Shown: positions 1-7,551, counted from the first letter of the stretch. The stretch is 22,895 nt of DNA from an uncultured Polaribacter sp. (GCA_913050305.1 CAJXAS010000009.1:1-22895); one strand, 5' to 3'. Translations and numbers: made by a program. The notes: generated from the sequence alone by a model not told the origin.

Positions 1-29
1 AACGGTTTATTTCCAATTAGACACAATTA

Positions 30-761
30 ATGAGTATCTCCAAAAATCAACTAAAATTAATAACAAGTTTATCGCAGAAAAAGTATAGACAAAAGCATGA
101 TTTATTTATTGCAGAAGGTATAAAAGTGTTGAATGAATTATTAAATTCAACTTTTGAGATTGAAACCTTATTTTGCACAGATGATTTTGAGACTACTATT
201 TCTGAAAAAAAAGTTGTTAGAATTTCTGAAACTGAATTAAAAAAAGTGAGTACACTCAAATCTCCTAACAAAGCTTTAGGTGTTTTTAAAATTCCTAAAG
301 AAAAAGCGGTGAAAAATTCTGGTTTAACCATTGCTTTAGATGCTATTAATGACCCTGGTAATCTCGGAACAATTATACGTTTATGCGATTGGTTTGGTGT
401 TACGCAATTGGTGTGTTCTAAGGATACTGTAGATTGCTATAATCAAAAAGTGGTGCAGGCTTCTATGGGATCTTTAACTCGTGTTTCGATTCATTATACA
501 GATTTAGAGAACTATATAACTAAAAGTAATTTAGATACCTTTATTGCAGATATGGATGGTGAAAATGTATATAAAACTAAATTACCAAAAGAAGGAATTC
601 TCATAATGGGTAACGAAGCAAACGGAGTTTCAGAAGAAATTAAATCTTTACTTCAGTATAAAATATCAATTCCAAGATTTGGAGAAACACAAGAAACTGA
701 AAGTTTAAATGTTGCTACCGCGACTGCTATTTTATTAAGTGAATTTAAACGTGGTTATTAA
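30..761 (+). CDS. TrmH/SpoU family RNA 2'-O-methyltransferase
   Basis: Predicted SPOUT-class, SAM-dependent RNA ribose 2'-O-methyltransferase of 243 aa, a normal length for an N-terminal substrate-binding domain plus a C-terminal trefoil-knot domain. The N-terminal domain (about residues 1-90) carries the typical 'KKYRQKHDLFIAEG' opening. The SpoU motifs follow in order: motif 1 at about 104-123 (NDPGNLGTIIR, with Asn107 and Arg117), motif 2 at 190-203 (ILIMGNEANGVSEE) and motif 3 at 224-237 (ESLNVATATAILL). The ATG at 30 gives the usual family N terminus. It converges on porT with a 39-bp gap. The family methylates 23S rRNA or tRNA, but the exact target nucleotide cannot be read from the sequence, so I give no symbol. 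The family call is firm; the substrate is unknown. Confidence 0.93.
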   Translation: MSISKNQLKLITSLSQKKYRQKHDLFIAEGIKVLNELLNSTFEIETLFCTDDFETTISEKKVVRISETELKKVSTLKSPNKALGVFKIPKEKAVKNSGLTIALDAINDPGNLGTIIRLCDWFGVTQLVCSKDTVDCYNQKVVQASMGSLTRVSIHYTDLENYITKSNLDTFIADMDGENVYKTKLPKEGILIMGNEANGVSEEIKSLLQYKISIPRFGETQETESLNVATATAILLSEFKRGY

Positions 762-798
762 ATTTTAGTTGCTAATTTTTCGAGTTTAACTTAAAATT
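761..798. terminator. Weak hairpin between convergent trmH-like gene and porT
   Basis: An imperfect inverted repeat (aattttagtt at 761-770 against aacttaaaatt at 788-798, one bulged base) fills the 39-bp gap between convergent stop codons. It is A/T-only in the arms and has no long U-tract, so a role as a weak bidirectional terminator is only inferred from position. Confidence 0.22.
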
Positions 799-800
799 AC

Positions 801-1538
801 TTACTCAAATGCAAAATTCAAGAAAACCCCTCTTGTGCCCATAAAATTTACAGGAGCCGTCCATCTACTATTGAGGTCATTGTCATATTTAATTTCGTTA
901 TTCATTGCAAATACGCCCCGAATTGATGGAGAGAACTTAAAATAATACAAGTAAAAATCTACACCTACTCCGATCTCATACATGAAATTATGAGTTTTCA
1001 TCCTAAATTCTCCTGCAGAATTATCTTCTTGATTCTTTTCATTACTAGAGAAATTATAATCATAAGAAACCCCTCCTAAAATATAGGGTCTTATGTTCTT
1101 ATATCTATTTGTGCTAAATTTAAACACAAAAGGAACATGCAAGTAAGTTGAACCTATTTCTCTAATACTATCTTGTGGTATTGAAGAATTTATTAAATGA
1201 TTGAATACTATTTTTTTAGTATTACTTACCAAACCGGGTTCTAAACGTAAATTTAAATTTTTATGCAAACGTAAATCTGCAATTAAACCTACATTAAACC
1301 CACCATTTACGACTACTGTTACATTAGGTTTGTCGTAAAAACTGCCAGGAAAATCAGGATTAGGAATTTGTTTATCCGTAAAATTTAATTTAAAATCATT
1401 CTGATTTATTCCTAAGTAAAATCCGTAATGTATTAATTTTCTATCAAAAGTTGGTATATATTCTACACGTTCTGTTTGCGCAAAAAAAGCGGTAGCTGTT
1501 AATAGAAAAAATCCAATAATTAAGACTCTTTTACTCAT
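801..1538 (-). CDS. porT: PorT/SprT-type outer-membrane protein (type IX secretion)
   Basis: 245-aa predicted outer-membrane beta-barrel protein. A signal peptide covers residues 1-20 and is cleaved before Gln21 (ATAFFA|QTE). The mature start 'RKLIHYGFYLGINQNDF' and alternating amphipathic strands throughout ('LNLRLEPGLV', 'YLHVPFVFKF', 'IRPYILGGVSYDYNF', 'FMYEIGVGVDFYLYYFKFSPSIRG') match the PorT family. PorT (SprT in Flavobacterium) is needed for the type IX secretion system, which exports proteins with C-terminal sorting domains and supports gliding. The ubiE-porT order is, as I recall, common in Bacteroidota and supports PorT over a generic 'porin family' label. Its start lies 2 bp after the ubiE stop, so it is very probably co-transcribed and translationally coupled. 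Barrel and family are seen; the secretion role is from family knowledge. Confidence 0.85.
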   Translation of the reverse strand: MSKRVLIIGFFLLTATAFFAQTERVEYIPTFDRKLIHYGFYLGINQNDFKLNFTDKQIPNPDFPGSFYDKPNVTVVVNGGFNVGLIADLRLHKNLNLRLEPGLVSNTKKIVFNHLINSSIPQDSIREIGSTYLHVPFVFKFSTNRYKNIRPYILGGVSYDYNFSSNEKNQEDNSAGEFRMKTHNFMYEIGVGVDFYLYYFKFSPSIRGVFAMNNEIKYDNDLNSRWTAPVNFMGTRGVFLNFAFE

Positions 1539-1540
1539 AA

Positions 1541-2269
1541 TTATTTACGTGCAGTATAAATTGTTGCAACTCCAAAAGTTACAGGCTTGTGTTCTGTAGT
1601 GTTAAACCCATTTTTTTGTAAAATATTGTTGAATGCTTCTCCAAAAGGAAAAGAGTTTGCAGATTCAGATAAGTAAGAATAGGCAACTTTATCTTTAGAA
1701 AATAATCTACCAACAATTGGTAAGAATAAATTTGTATATAATTTATATCCTTGTTTAAAGGGAAATTTTACAGGATTTGAAGTTTCGAGAATCACCAAAA
1801 CTCCTGTAGGTTTTAAAACTCTTGCAATTTCTTTAATTCCTTTATCTAAATTCGCAAAGTTTCTAACCCCGAAAGAAACTGTAATCGCATCAAAAGTATG
1901 GTCTTCAAAAGGCATTTCTTCAGAATCAGCAACAATCATTTCTATTTTATCAGAAAGGTTTGCTTTAGCTATTTTTTCTTTTCCAACATTTAACATTCCT
2001 GGAGAAATATCTAAACCTACAATTCTATCCGGTTTTAAATGGGCCATCATTAAAGCTAAATCTCCTGTTCCTGTAGCAATGTCTAAAATGTGCTTCGAAT
2101 TGTTCTCTCCAACAATCTTCACTACTTTTTTGCGCCACTTTATATCAATACCTAAAGAAATAATTCTATTTAAACCGTCATAATTGCCAGAAATAGCATC
2201 GAACATTTTTGCTACTTGCTCTTTTTTCCCTAATTCAGAATCCTTGTATGGTTTAATTATTTTTGACAT
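1541..2269 (-). CDS. ubiE: Demethylmenaquinone methyltransferase UbiE/MenG
   Basis: 242-aa class I SAM-dependent C-methyltransferase that converts demethylmenaquinone to menaquinone (and, in organisms with ubiquinone, acts in that pathway); here menaquinone is expected. Visible family marks are 'KMFDAISGNYDGLNRIISLGIDIKWR' at 21-46, SAM motif I 'LDIATGTGDLA' at 62-72, the acidic end of the next strand 'VGLDISPGML' at 84-93, and 'DAITVSFGVRNFANLDKGIKEIARVLKPTG' near 127-156. The frame is open upstream to an ATG at 2341, but that would overlap the preceding Nfu gene. The start at 2269 (MSKIIKPYKD) gives the standard family N terminus, so I use it. It sits between nfu (46 bp upstream) and porT (2 bp downstream). 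Confidence 0.95.
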   Translation of the reverse strand: MSKIIKPYKDSELGKKEQVAKMFDAISGNYDGLNRIISLGIDIKWRKKVVKIVGENNSKHILDIATGTGDLALMMAHLKPDRIVGLDISPGMLNVGKEKIAKANLSDKIEMIVADSEEMPFEDHTFDAITVSFGVRNFANLDKGIKEIARVLKPTGVLVILETSNPVKFPFKQGYKLYTNLFLPIVGRLFSKDKVAYSYLSESANSFPFGEAFNNILQKNGFNTTEHKPVTFGVATIYTARK

Positions 2270-2315
2270 ATTATTTAGCTTTGGGCTATTCGCAATTTGC
2301 TTTTCACCAAATTTG

Positions 2316-3221
2316 TTATCCATTAATTGCAACCACTTCATTAATCATGTTTGGCAACATTTCTTTTAATAAATTTTCTATTCCATTTTTTAATGTTGCT
2401 GTAGAAGATGGACAACCACTGCAAGCACCCTGTAATACTACACTTACTACTTTATTTGCTTCATCATATGATCTAAAAGCAATATTACCTCCATCACTAG
2501 CAACTGCTGGTTTTATGTATTCATCTAGAATGTCTACAATCTGCGCAGAGATGCCTTCTAAAACTACTTTTGGTGCTGCTACATTATTTTCTGTAGCTAT
2601 AGTTTCTTCTTTTGGCAACTCCTTAATAATTATTTTACCATCCGCTAAATACTCACGAATAAATGTTCTTACCTCTCCGTAGACATCATTCCATTCTACC
2701 ATATCGTATTTAGTAACGGAAATATAATTGTCTGAAATAAACACTTCTTTTACAAATGGAAAGTTAAAAATTGCTTGCGCTAAAGGTGATGATGCGTTTG
2801 CTTCATCTATATTTTTAAACTCAACATCTGTTTGCGTTAATGCTTTATTTACCCCAAACTTCATTACTGCAGGATTTGGCGTCACTTCAGCGTACACTTC
2901 AATAGCTTCTTTTTTTGAAGTTCTTTCCTCGTTTACAACTATATTTCCGTCACTTATATAGGCTTCTATCTGCTCTTTTACCTCTTCTTGTACGTCTAGC
3001 CATTCTAAAATATCAAAACGTTGAATAGCAATAAAATTAGCAGTAATAAATACTTTTTTTACAAATGGTAAATAAAATAATTCTTGAGCCAAAGGAGAGT
3101 TTTTAGCTTCATCTATATTGTTAAACTCATAACTACCGCCATTAATTAAAATAGCAGTGCTATTAAATTTAAGTATGGTGTTATTCGTAGTTTCTTGTAT
3201 GGTAATTTTAGTTTCTGACAT
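2316..3221 (-). CDS. NifU-like Fe-S cluster scaffold/carrier with two Nfu_N domains
   Basis: 301-aa predicted Fe-S carrier. Two N-terminal Nfu_N-type repeats are visible, about residues 6-95 and 111-198. Each has the same run 'E(F)xNIDEA..SPLAQ..F.(F/L)PFVKxVFI..N(F/Y)I(A/S)...(F/Y)DxxEWxDV'. The C-terminal NifU/Nfu domain (about 223-301) holds the cluster-binding CxxC at Cys267-Cys270 inside 'QGACSGCPSS'. Nfu proteins receive assembled clusters and deliver [4Fe-4S] to apo-enzymes in the cytosol. No signal peptide is present. It is the first gene of the minus-strand run with ubiE and porT. The domain duplication makes it longer than single Nfu_N carriers (about 190-200 aa). The call is firm; client proteins are unknown. 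Confidence 0.93.
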   Translation of the reverse strand: MSETKITIQETTNNTILKFNSTAILINGGSYEFNNIDEAKNSPLAQELFYLPFVKKVFITANFIAIQRFDILEWLDVQEEVKEQIEAYISDGNIVVNEERTSKKEAIEVYAEVTPNPAVMKFGVNKALTQTDVEFKNIDEANASSPLAQAIFNFPFVKEVFISDNYISVTKYDMVEWNDVYGEVRTFIREYLADGKIIIKELPKEETIATENNVAAPKVVLEGISAQIVDILDEYIKPAVASDGGNIAFRSYDEANKVVSVVLQGACSGCPSSTATLKNGIENLLKEMLPNMINEVVAING

Positions 3222-3239
3222 GTTCTAAAAATTGAATTG

Positions 3240-3247
3240 CAAAATTA
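3240..3247 (-). promoter_or_regulatory. Bacteroidota -7 box upstream of the Nfu gene
   Basis: Read on the minus strand this is TAATTTTG, an exact match to TAnnTTTG, 18 bp upstream of the ATG at 3221. A convincing TTG/TTTG -33 element at 17-23 bp upstream is not visible. Transcription would start only about 11 nt before the ATG, giving a very short leader. It would drive nfu-ubiE-porT. Confidence 0.45.
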
Positions 3248-3289
3248 AGGGAAAAAAGATAGATAAGATTATTTTATGGAGATAAAATG

Positions 3290-3338
3290 AAGACGCTATC
3301 TTAAATGATTTTTTTAATATCAAAGCTGGCAGCGTCTT
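3290..3338. terminator. Likely bidirectional hairpin downstream of the FadL-family gene
   Basis: A perfect 8-bp inverted repeat, aagacgct (3290-3297) and agcgtctt (3331-3338), has a 33-nt A/T-rich loop. It lies 21 bp beyond the stop of the minus-strand FadL-family gene and just upstream of nfu. T-rich stretches follow the stem on both strands (cattttat on the minus side, attttttaa on the plus side). The G/C-containing stem in an A/T desert and the position support termination of the FadL operon, although the long loop is atypical. Confidence 0.45.
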
Positions 3339-3358
3339 ATTTTTTAAGTTATTAGGAT

Positions 3359-4741
3359 CTACAAACTTATTGAAACTGTAGCTGTGAAAACTCTATTATC
3401 TATCGATAAATTTGCTGAGTTTACATTATAACCGGTATAAAAATTATAAGGTGCAGTTCTATTATTATTACTGTAAGCAAAATCTAATTTAAAATTCCCG
3501 AAATTATAACCTCCACCATATGAATACCCTGCTATATTATCCGAATCTAATGCTATTCTATCTGGGCTTTGTTCAAACTTATAACCTCCTCTTAAACTAA
3601 GTCTTTCAAAACGCCATTCTGAACCTATATTAAGGGCGTGTGTTTTTCTTAATTCATTTTGAAAAAATTGATTTTCCTCTGAAAAGTCTGCATTTGACAA
3701 TTTCATATTTTGGTAATTTTTATTGACATAATCAATACTCAATAAGCCTTTTTTACCAAAAATAATAGCTGCACTCGCTGTTAATTTACTAGGAGTTTTT
3801 AATCTAAAAACAAACCTTTGAGAAGGATAATAACCTCCAGATGTATTGTCATAGATAATAGGATTATTGCTTACTAGTACCTCTAAATCTCCCGTAAAAC
3901 CGTCATTATCTACAATGTTAGACTCTTCTAAAACCTCTGTAAACATTGTAGGCGTTTGATATGAAAGGCCAAATCTAAAGTTTTGATGTGCTTTATAAAT
4001 AAATCCCAAATTCAAAGAGACACCTGAACTAGTTATAAAATTTTCTTGATACAAGTTTGCATCTAACGTATTTCCAGATCCATCATTATTAAACTCTACC
4101 AAAGTAGCAAGCTGACTAAAATTTAAGTCATAAAAATTTAAACTAGCACCAAGATATAAGCTGTTCTTATGCACTGACGAAAAAGCGATATTCATTTCAC
4201 TTATCTCCCCTAAATAGTCATTAAAAAAACGCTGCTCTTCGGCTATGTTATAATTAATAATTGGGTCATTTTCATCTAAAGGAAAATTTGTAAAAGTTGC
4301 AATTCCACTGTTTCCTGCAACATTAAAGCTATTAGCAAAGTCTTTAGTTATTCTATAATTAAAGCCAAGTACAAAATTATTCCAATCAGATTTGTGAGCA
4401 TTTTTAAAAACAAAAACTGCTCCAGCTTGAGATATATTTAAAAATTGATCTTGATTATTCGTGTTCGTGCCATAGTAGTTTGAAATTATATTTGTTTGTC
4501 TAGAATTTAAAGAACCCGAAAAAGCACTATTATTAAAAACAGACAAACCTGCTGGATTTATATTAACTGCAGACATATCTCCTCCCAATGCTCCAAAAGC
4601 GCCACTCATAGCAGTAAATCTAGCCGTACCATTTCCATCATCCTGCGAAAAAAGCAAAGCTAAATCTTGGTAACCTAAAGATTGACCATAAGACATTATA
4701 ATAACAGCGAAAAACGCTATTGTAGTTGTTATTTTTTTCAT
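3359..4741 (-). CDS. OmpP1/FadL/TodX family outer-membrane transport protein
   Basis: 460-aa predicted outer-membrane beta-barrel protein for uptake of hydrophobic compounds; FadL-family proteins carry long-chain fatty acids or aromatics. A signal peptide covers residues 1-19 (IIMSYG|QSLGYQ). The FadL N-terminal hallmark is clear: 'QDLALLFSQDDGNGTARFTAMSGAFGALGGDMSAVNINPAGLSVFNNS' spans about 25-72, including the NPAG turn. The rest is strand-rich with repeated aromatic girdles ('LSLRGGYKFEQSP', 'GYSYGGGYNFGNFKLDFAYS') and ends in 'TATVSISL'. It follows the lipoprotein gene by only 27 bp with no terminator between, so the two form a likely operon and may cooperate at the outer membrane. Database labels such as 'hemin receptor' are common for this family, but nothing in the sequence shows heme binding. 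The substrate is unknown. Confidence 0.88.
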   Translation of the reverse strand: MKKITTTIAFFAVIIMSYGQSLGYQDLALLFSQDDGNGTARFTAMSGAFGALGGDMSAVNINPAGLSVFNNSAFSGSLNSRQTNIISNYYGTNTNNQDQFLNISQAGAVFVFKNAHKSDWNNFVLGFNYRITKDFANSFNVAGNSGIATFTNFPLDENDPIINYNIAEEQRFFNDYLGEISEMNIAFSSVHKNSLYLGASLNFYDLNFSQLATLVEFNNDGSGNTLDANLYQENFITSSGVSLNLGFIYKAHQNFRFGLSYQTPTMFTEVLEESNIVDNDGFTGDLEVLVSNNPIIYDNTSGGYYPSQRFVFRLKTPSKLTASAAIIFGKKGLLSIDYVNKNYQNMKLSNADFSEENQFFQNELRKTHALNIGSEWRFERLSLRGGYKFEQSPDRIALDSDNIAGYSYGGGYNFGNFKLDFAYSNNNRTAPYNFYTGYNVNSANLSIDNRVFTATVSISL

Positions 4742-4768
4742 TTTAAGGTTTTCTAATTATTTAGGATA

Positions 4769-5866
4769 TTAATTACCTCGCGATCTGCTTGAAGATGATC
4801 TTCTAGTAGAACTACCTCTTGATGAAGATGAACTTCTACTAGAACTACTTCTTGATGAAGATGAACTTCTAGAAGGTGTGCTTCTTGAAGAACTTCTTCT
4901 CGTTGAAGATGAACTTCTGGATGGTGTACTTCTTCTCGTTGAAGTTGAAGTTCTATTTGGCACAGTTCTATTAGTACTTCTTGTTGTTGAAGTTGCATTT
5001 CTATATGGAGTAGTTTGCACTGCTCTTCTTCTTGTTAATGAAGTAGTAGATGTATTCGTAGGATTTATAATTGAAGTAAATCTTTTACTAGAAATTACGC
5101 TTGTTGCTCTTCTTCTTGAAGAACTAAGCCTTGTCGTATTAACTTTTCTTCTAGAAACTGTAGAAAAATTTCTAGTTCTTATATTATCTCTAGAATAGAA
5201 ATTATTATAAGTAGATCTTCTACCATATCTGCTATTGCTGTTATACCTATTGTTATTATATGAATTTCCAAATCCGTTATTATAACCACCATACATGCCC
5301 CATCCATATGCTAAGTTATTATGGTAAGAATACCAAAAAGGATTATTGCCCCAGTTATTAAATCCGTTGTTCCAACCCATTCCATTGTTCCAACCCCATC
5401 TATTTCTATAACCCCAATTATTAAATCCCCTATTGTTCCATCCAAAGTTATTCCATCCAAAATTACTCCAGTAAGAACCATTATTATTGTTATTGATATA
5501 CACAACTACATCGTTATTATCATTGTTTCCCCAAGACGGATTTGTATTATAACTTAAGTCATCTTCTTCATAAGAATTATCTGGAGAGTTATATGAATCT
5601 ACATCTGTAAAAATAGTTTCTTCGTCTAAGTCTTCAAGACGCTCTAGCTCATTTGTGAAATAATTTTCATTATAATTCTTGTAGGCTTTTTGGTCTAAAA
5701 CAACTACCTTTTTTCCTATCTGAGCGTTTGTATCGCTATCATAAATACCATCATTATTGTAAGCACTTTGGTAAGTACCACAAGAAAATAGCAGTAAACT
5801 AACCGCAAATATTAAGATAAATTGATTTGTATTTCGGAATCTATATGACAGTTTCATAGGCCTCAT
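4769..5866 (-). CDS. Low-complexity lipoprotein with Asn/Gly/Trp/Tyr-rich core and Arg/Ser tail
   Basis: 365-aa protein of unknown function. A lipobox is clear: hydrophobic 16-27 followed by 'LLLFSC', with lipidated Cys29, so the mature protein is a lipoprotein, probably of the outer membrane. Four zones follow. An acidic stretch (about 65-110) comes first. Next is an Asn/Gly/Trp/Tyr/Phe-rich zone (about 115-215) of repeated 'WNN', 'FGWNN' and 'NNGF' units. A Thr/Ser/Arg-rich basic zone (about 216-307) follows, then a near-pure Arg/Ser tail (308-363). The ATG at 5857 (MKLSYRF) is an equally possible start three residues in. It shares a probable operon with the FadL-family gene 27 bp downstream and is divergent from proS. 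Similar sequences in flavobacteria have, as I recall, been mislabelled 'vitellogenin' because of the serine runs. The composition suggests a disordered surface protein, but no function is claimed. Confidence 0.8.
   Translation of the reverse strand: MRPMKLSYRFRNTNQFILIFAVSLLLFSCGTYQSAYNNDGIYDSDTNAQIGKKVVVLDQKAYKNYNENYFTNELERLEDLDEETIFTDVDSYNSPDNSYEEDDLSYNTNPSWGNNDNNDVVVYINNNNNGSYWSNFGWNNFGWNNRGFNNWGYRNRWGWNNGMGWNNGFNNWGNNPFWYSYHNNLAYGWGMYGGYNNGFGNSYNNNRYNSNSRYGRRSTYNNFYSRDNIRTRNFSTVSRRKVNTTRLSSSRRRATSVISSKRFTSIINPTNTSTTSLTRRRAVQTTPYRNATSTTRSTNRTVPNRTSTSTRRSTPSRSSSSTRRSSSRSTPSRSSSSSRSSSSRSSSSSRGSSTRRSSSSRSRGN
4796..4910 (-). repeat. Imperfect ~33-bp tandem repeats coding the Arg/Ser tail
   Basis: Two adjacent 33-bp units are nearly identical (each ends in 'tgatgaagatgaa' on the plus strand and begins 'cttcta.tagaactac'). 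A third, diverged 48-bp unit ends the same way. Units are multiples of three, so the frame is kept and the protein gains Arg/Ser blocks. The array lies entirely inside the lipoprotein gene and could change in length by slippage. Confidence 0.7.
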
Positions 5867-5918
5867 TTTTTAGTATTCATTAGTTTTATAGAAAAATTGT
5901 TAAACAAAAAAACCAAAC

Positions 5919-5953
5919 TTTAACCAGTCTCTAACCTTTTTATAGTAATTTTG
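5919..5953 (+). promoter_or_regulatory. Candidate proS promoter
   Basis: TAATTTTG at 5946-5953 is an exact TAnnTTTG -7 box. A weak -33 candidate (ttta, 5919-5922) lies 23 bp upstream. The box is 84 bp before the proS ATG in a 171-bp divergent A/T-rich intergenic region. I saw no equally good box for the opposite lipoprotein gene; its nearest is an off-spaced TAAAGTTTG (minus) at 5914-5922. Confidence 0.45.
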
Positions 5954-6037
5954 TTTTGTTTTTATATAAATACAAAAACGATTTTTTAACATATATTTCA
6001 CTTTAAAGGTAACAATTTTTGTGCCAAACTTTTAATT

Positions 6038-7516
6038 ATGAGTAAACATTTAACAAAAAGAGCAGACGATTATTCTAAATGGTATAATGAGTTAGTTGTA
6101 AAAGCAGATTTAGCTGAAAACTCTGCGGTAAGAGGTTGTATGGTAATAAAACCTTACGGATATGCTATTTGGGAAAAAATGCAGGCAGAGTTGGATAGAA
6201 TGTTTAAAGAGACAGGCCATGAAAACGCCTATTTTCCACTATTTGTTCCTAAAAGTTTGTTTGAAGCTGAAGAAAAAAATGCAGAGGGCTTTGCAAAAGA
6301 ATGTGCAGTTGTAACGCATTACAGGTTGCAGAATGATCCTGACAACCCAGGTAAATTAAGAGTAGATCCTGAAGCAAAATTAGAAGAAGAGTTAGTAGTT
6401 AGACCAACTTCTGAAGCTATTATTTGGAATACATATAAAGGATGGGTTCAATCTTATAGAGACTTACCTTTATTAATAAATCAATGGGCAAATGTTGTAC
6501 GTTGGGAAATGCGTACACGTCTATTTTTAAGAACTGCAGAATTTTTATGGCAAGAAGGGCACACAGCACATGCAACGAAAGCAGAGGCGGTTAGCGAAGC
6601 ACGACAGATGCAAGAAGTATATGCAACTTTTGCAGAAGATTTTATGGCTATGCCAGTAATAAAGGGATATAAGTCTGATAGCGAGCGTTTTGCTGGCGCA
6701 GAAGATACTTTAACTATTGAAGCTTTAATGCAAGATGGAAAGGCACTGCAAGCTGGGACAAGTCATTTTTTAGGACAAAATTTTGCAAAAGCATTTGATG
6801 TGAAATTTACGACTAAAGAAGGAAAGAAGGAACATGTTTGGGCGACCTCTTGGGGTGTTTCTACACGTTTGATTGGCGGCTTAATTATGACTCATTCAGA
6901 TGATAATGGTTTAGTACTCCCTCCTAGATTAGCTCCAATTCAAGTTGTAATTGTGCCTATTTACAAAGGTGAAGAACAATTAGAAGCTATTTCTGAAAAA
7001 GTAGCCGTCTTTGTAAAAGAATTACGTAAAAAGGGTGTTTCTGTAAAGTTTGATGATAGAGATACTTACAGACCAGGTGCAAAATTTGCCGAATATGAAT
7101 TAAAAGGAGTTCCTGTTAGAATTGCAATTGGAAAAAGAGACTTAGAAAATGGTACTGTAGAAATTGCCAGAAGAGATACTTTAGAAAAACAAACAGTTGC
7201 TCAAAATGATGTTGTAGATTTTGTAAGTAACCTTTTAGAAGAAATTCAAGACAACTTATTCCAAAAAGCAATAGATTTTAGAACAGAGCACACCACTTCT
7301 GTGTATAATTTTGAAGAATTTAAAACAGCTATAGCAAATAAAGGCGGCTTTGTTTCTGCTCATTGGGATGGAACAGAGGAAACCGAAAACAAGATTAAAG
7401 ACTTAACAAAAGCAACCATTAGATGCATTCCTAATGACGCGAAAGAAGAAATTGGAACATGTGTATTTAGCGGAAAACCATCCTCTAAAAGAGTGCTTTT
7501 TGCGAAGGCGTATTAA
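6038..7516 (+). CDS. proS: Prolyl-tRNA synthetase, archaeal/eukaryotic-type (ProS type 3)
   Basis: 492-aa class II aminoacyl-tRNA synthetase that charges tRNA-Pro. The length and the absence of the editing insertion found in the ~570-aa bacterial type identify the short 'type 3' form. Visible marks are 'GCMVIKPYGYAIWEKMQAELD' at 33-53, 'RPTSEAIIW' at 122-130, motif 2 'RWEMRTRLFLRTAEFLWQEGHTAH' at 155-178, 'LQAGTSHFLGQNF' at 237-249, and motif 3 'GLVLPPRLAP' at 291-300. The anticodon-binding domain follows from about 300. A C-terminal extra domain characteristic of this type ends in 'FAKAY' and keeps two cysteines, Cys463 and Cys475. It is transcribed divergently from the lipoprotein gene and followed by tRNA-Glu and rpsT. 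Highly confident. Confidence 0.97.
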   Translation: MSKHLTKRADDYSKWYNELVVKADLAENSAVRGCMVIKPYGYAIWEKMQAELDRMFKETGHENAYFPLFVPKSLFEAEEKNAEGFAKECAVVTHYRLQNDPDNPGKLRVDPEAKLEEELVVRPTSEAIIWNTYKGWVQSYRDLPLLINQWANVVRWEMRTRLFLRTAEFLWQEGHTAHATKAEAVSEARQMQEVYATFAEDFMAMPVIKGYKSDSERFAGAEDTLTIEALMQDGKALQAGTSHFLGQNFAKAFDVKFTTKEGKKEHVWATSWGVSTRLIGGLIMTHSDDNGLVLPPRLAPIQVVIVPIYKGEEQLEAISEKVAVFVKELRKKGVSVKFDDRDTYRPGAKFAEYELKGVPVRIAIGKRDLENGTVEIARRDTLEKQTVAQNDVVDFVSNLLEEIQDNLFQKAIDFRTEHTTSVYNFEEFKTAIANKGGFVSAHWDGTEETENKIKDLTKATIRCIPNDAKEEIGTCVFSGKPSSKRVLFAKAY

Positions 7517-7520
7517 ATTT

Positions 7521-7542
7521 AAAAAAAAATGCATTTTTTTTT
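7521..7542. repeat. Perfect 22-bp A/T palindrome after proS
   Basis: Nine A, then ATGCAT-type centre, then nine T form an uninterrupted self-complementary 22-mer beginning 5 bp after the proS stop codon. It could act as a weak terminator (T-run on either strand) or simply be a homopolymer coincidence. The downstream tRNA has its own promoter, so termination here would fit. Confidence 0.4.
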
Positions 7543-7551
7543 CAAAAATTA

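Noticed and set aside
2270..2341. Longer N terminus for UbiE starting at the ATG at 2341
   Set aside because: It would overlap the 3' end of the Nfu gene by 26 bp and add 24 residues unlike the family; the ATG at 2269 gives the standard UbiE/MenG start.
4753..5557. Several open frames on both strands across the lipoprotein gene, rich in Leu/Val/Glu or Ile/Thr
   Set aside because: They are shadows of the repetitive Ser/Arg and Asn/Gly codons, with no start context or recognisable domain; the lipoprotein frame has a clear lipobox.
5897..5907. TTGTTAAACAA near-palindrome in the lipoprotein-proS divergent region
   Set aside because: Very A/T-rich and 11 bp only; likely by chance in this base composition, with no supporting second copy seen.
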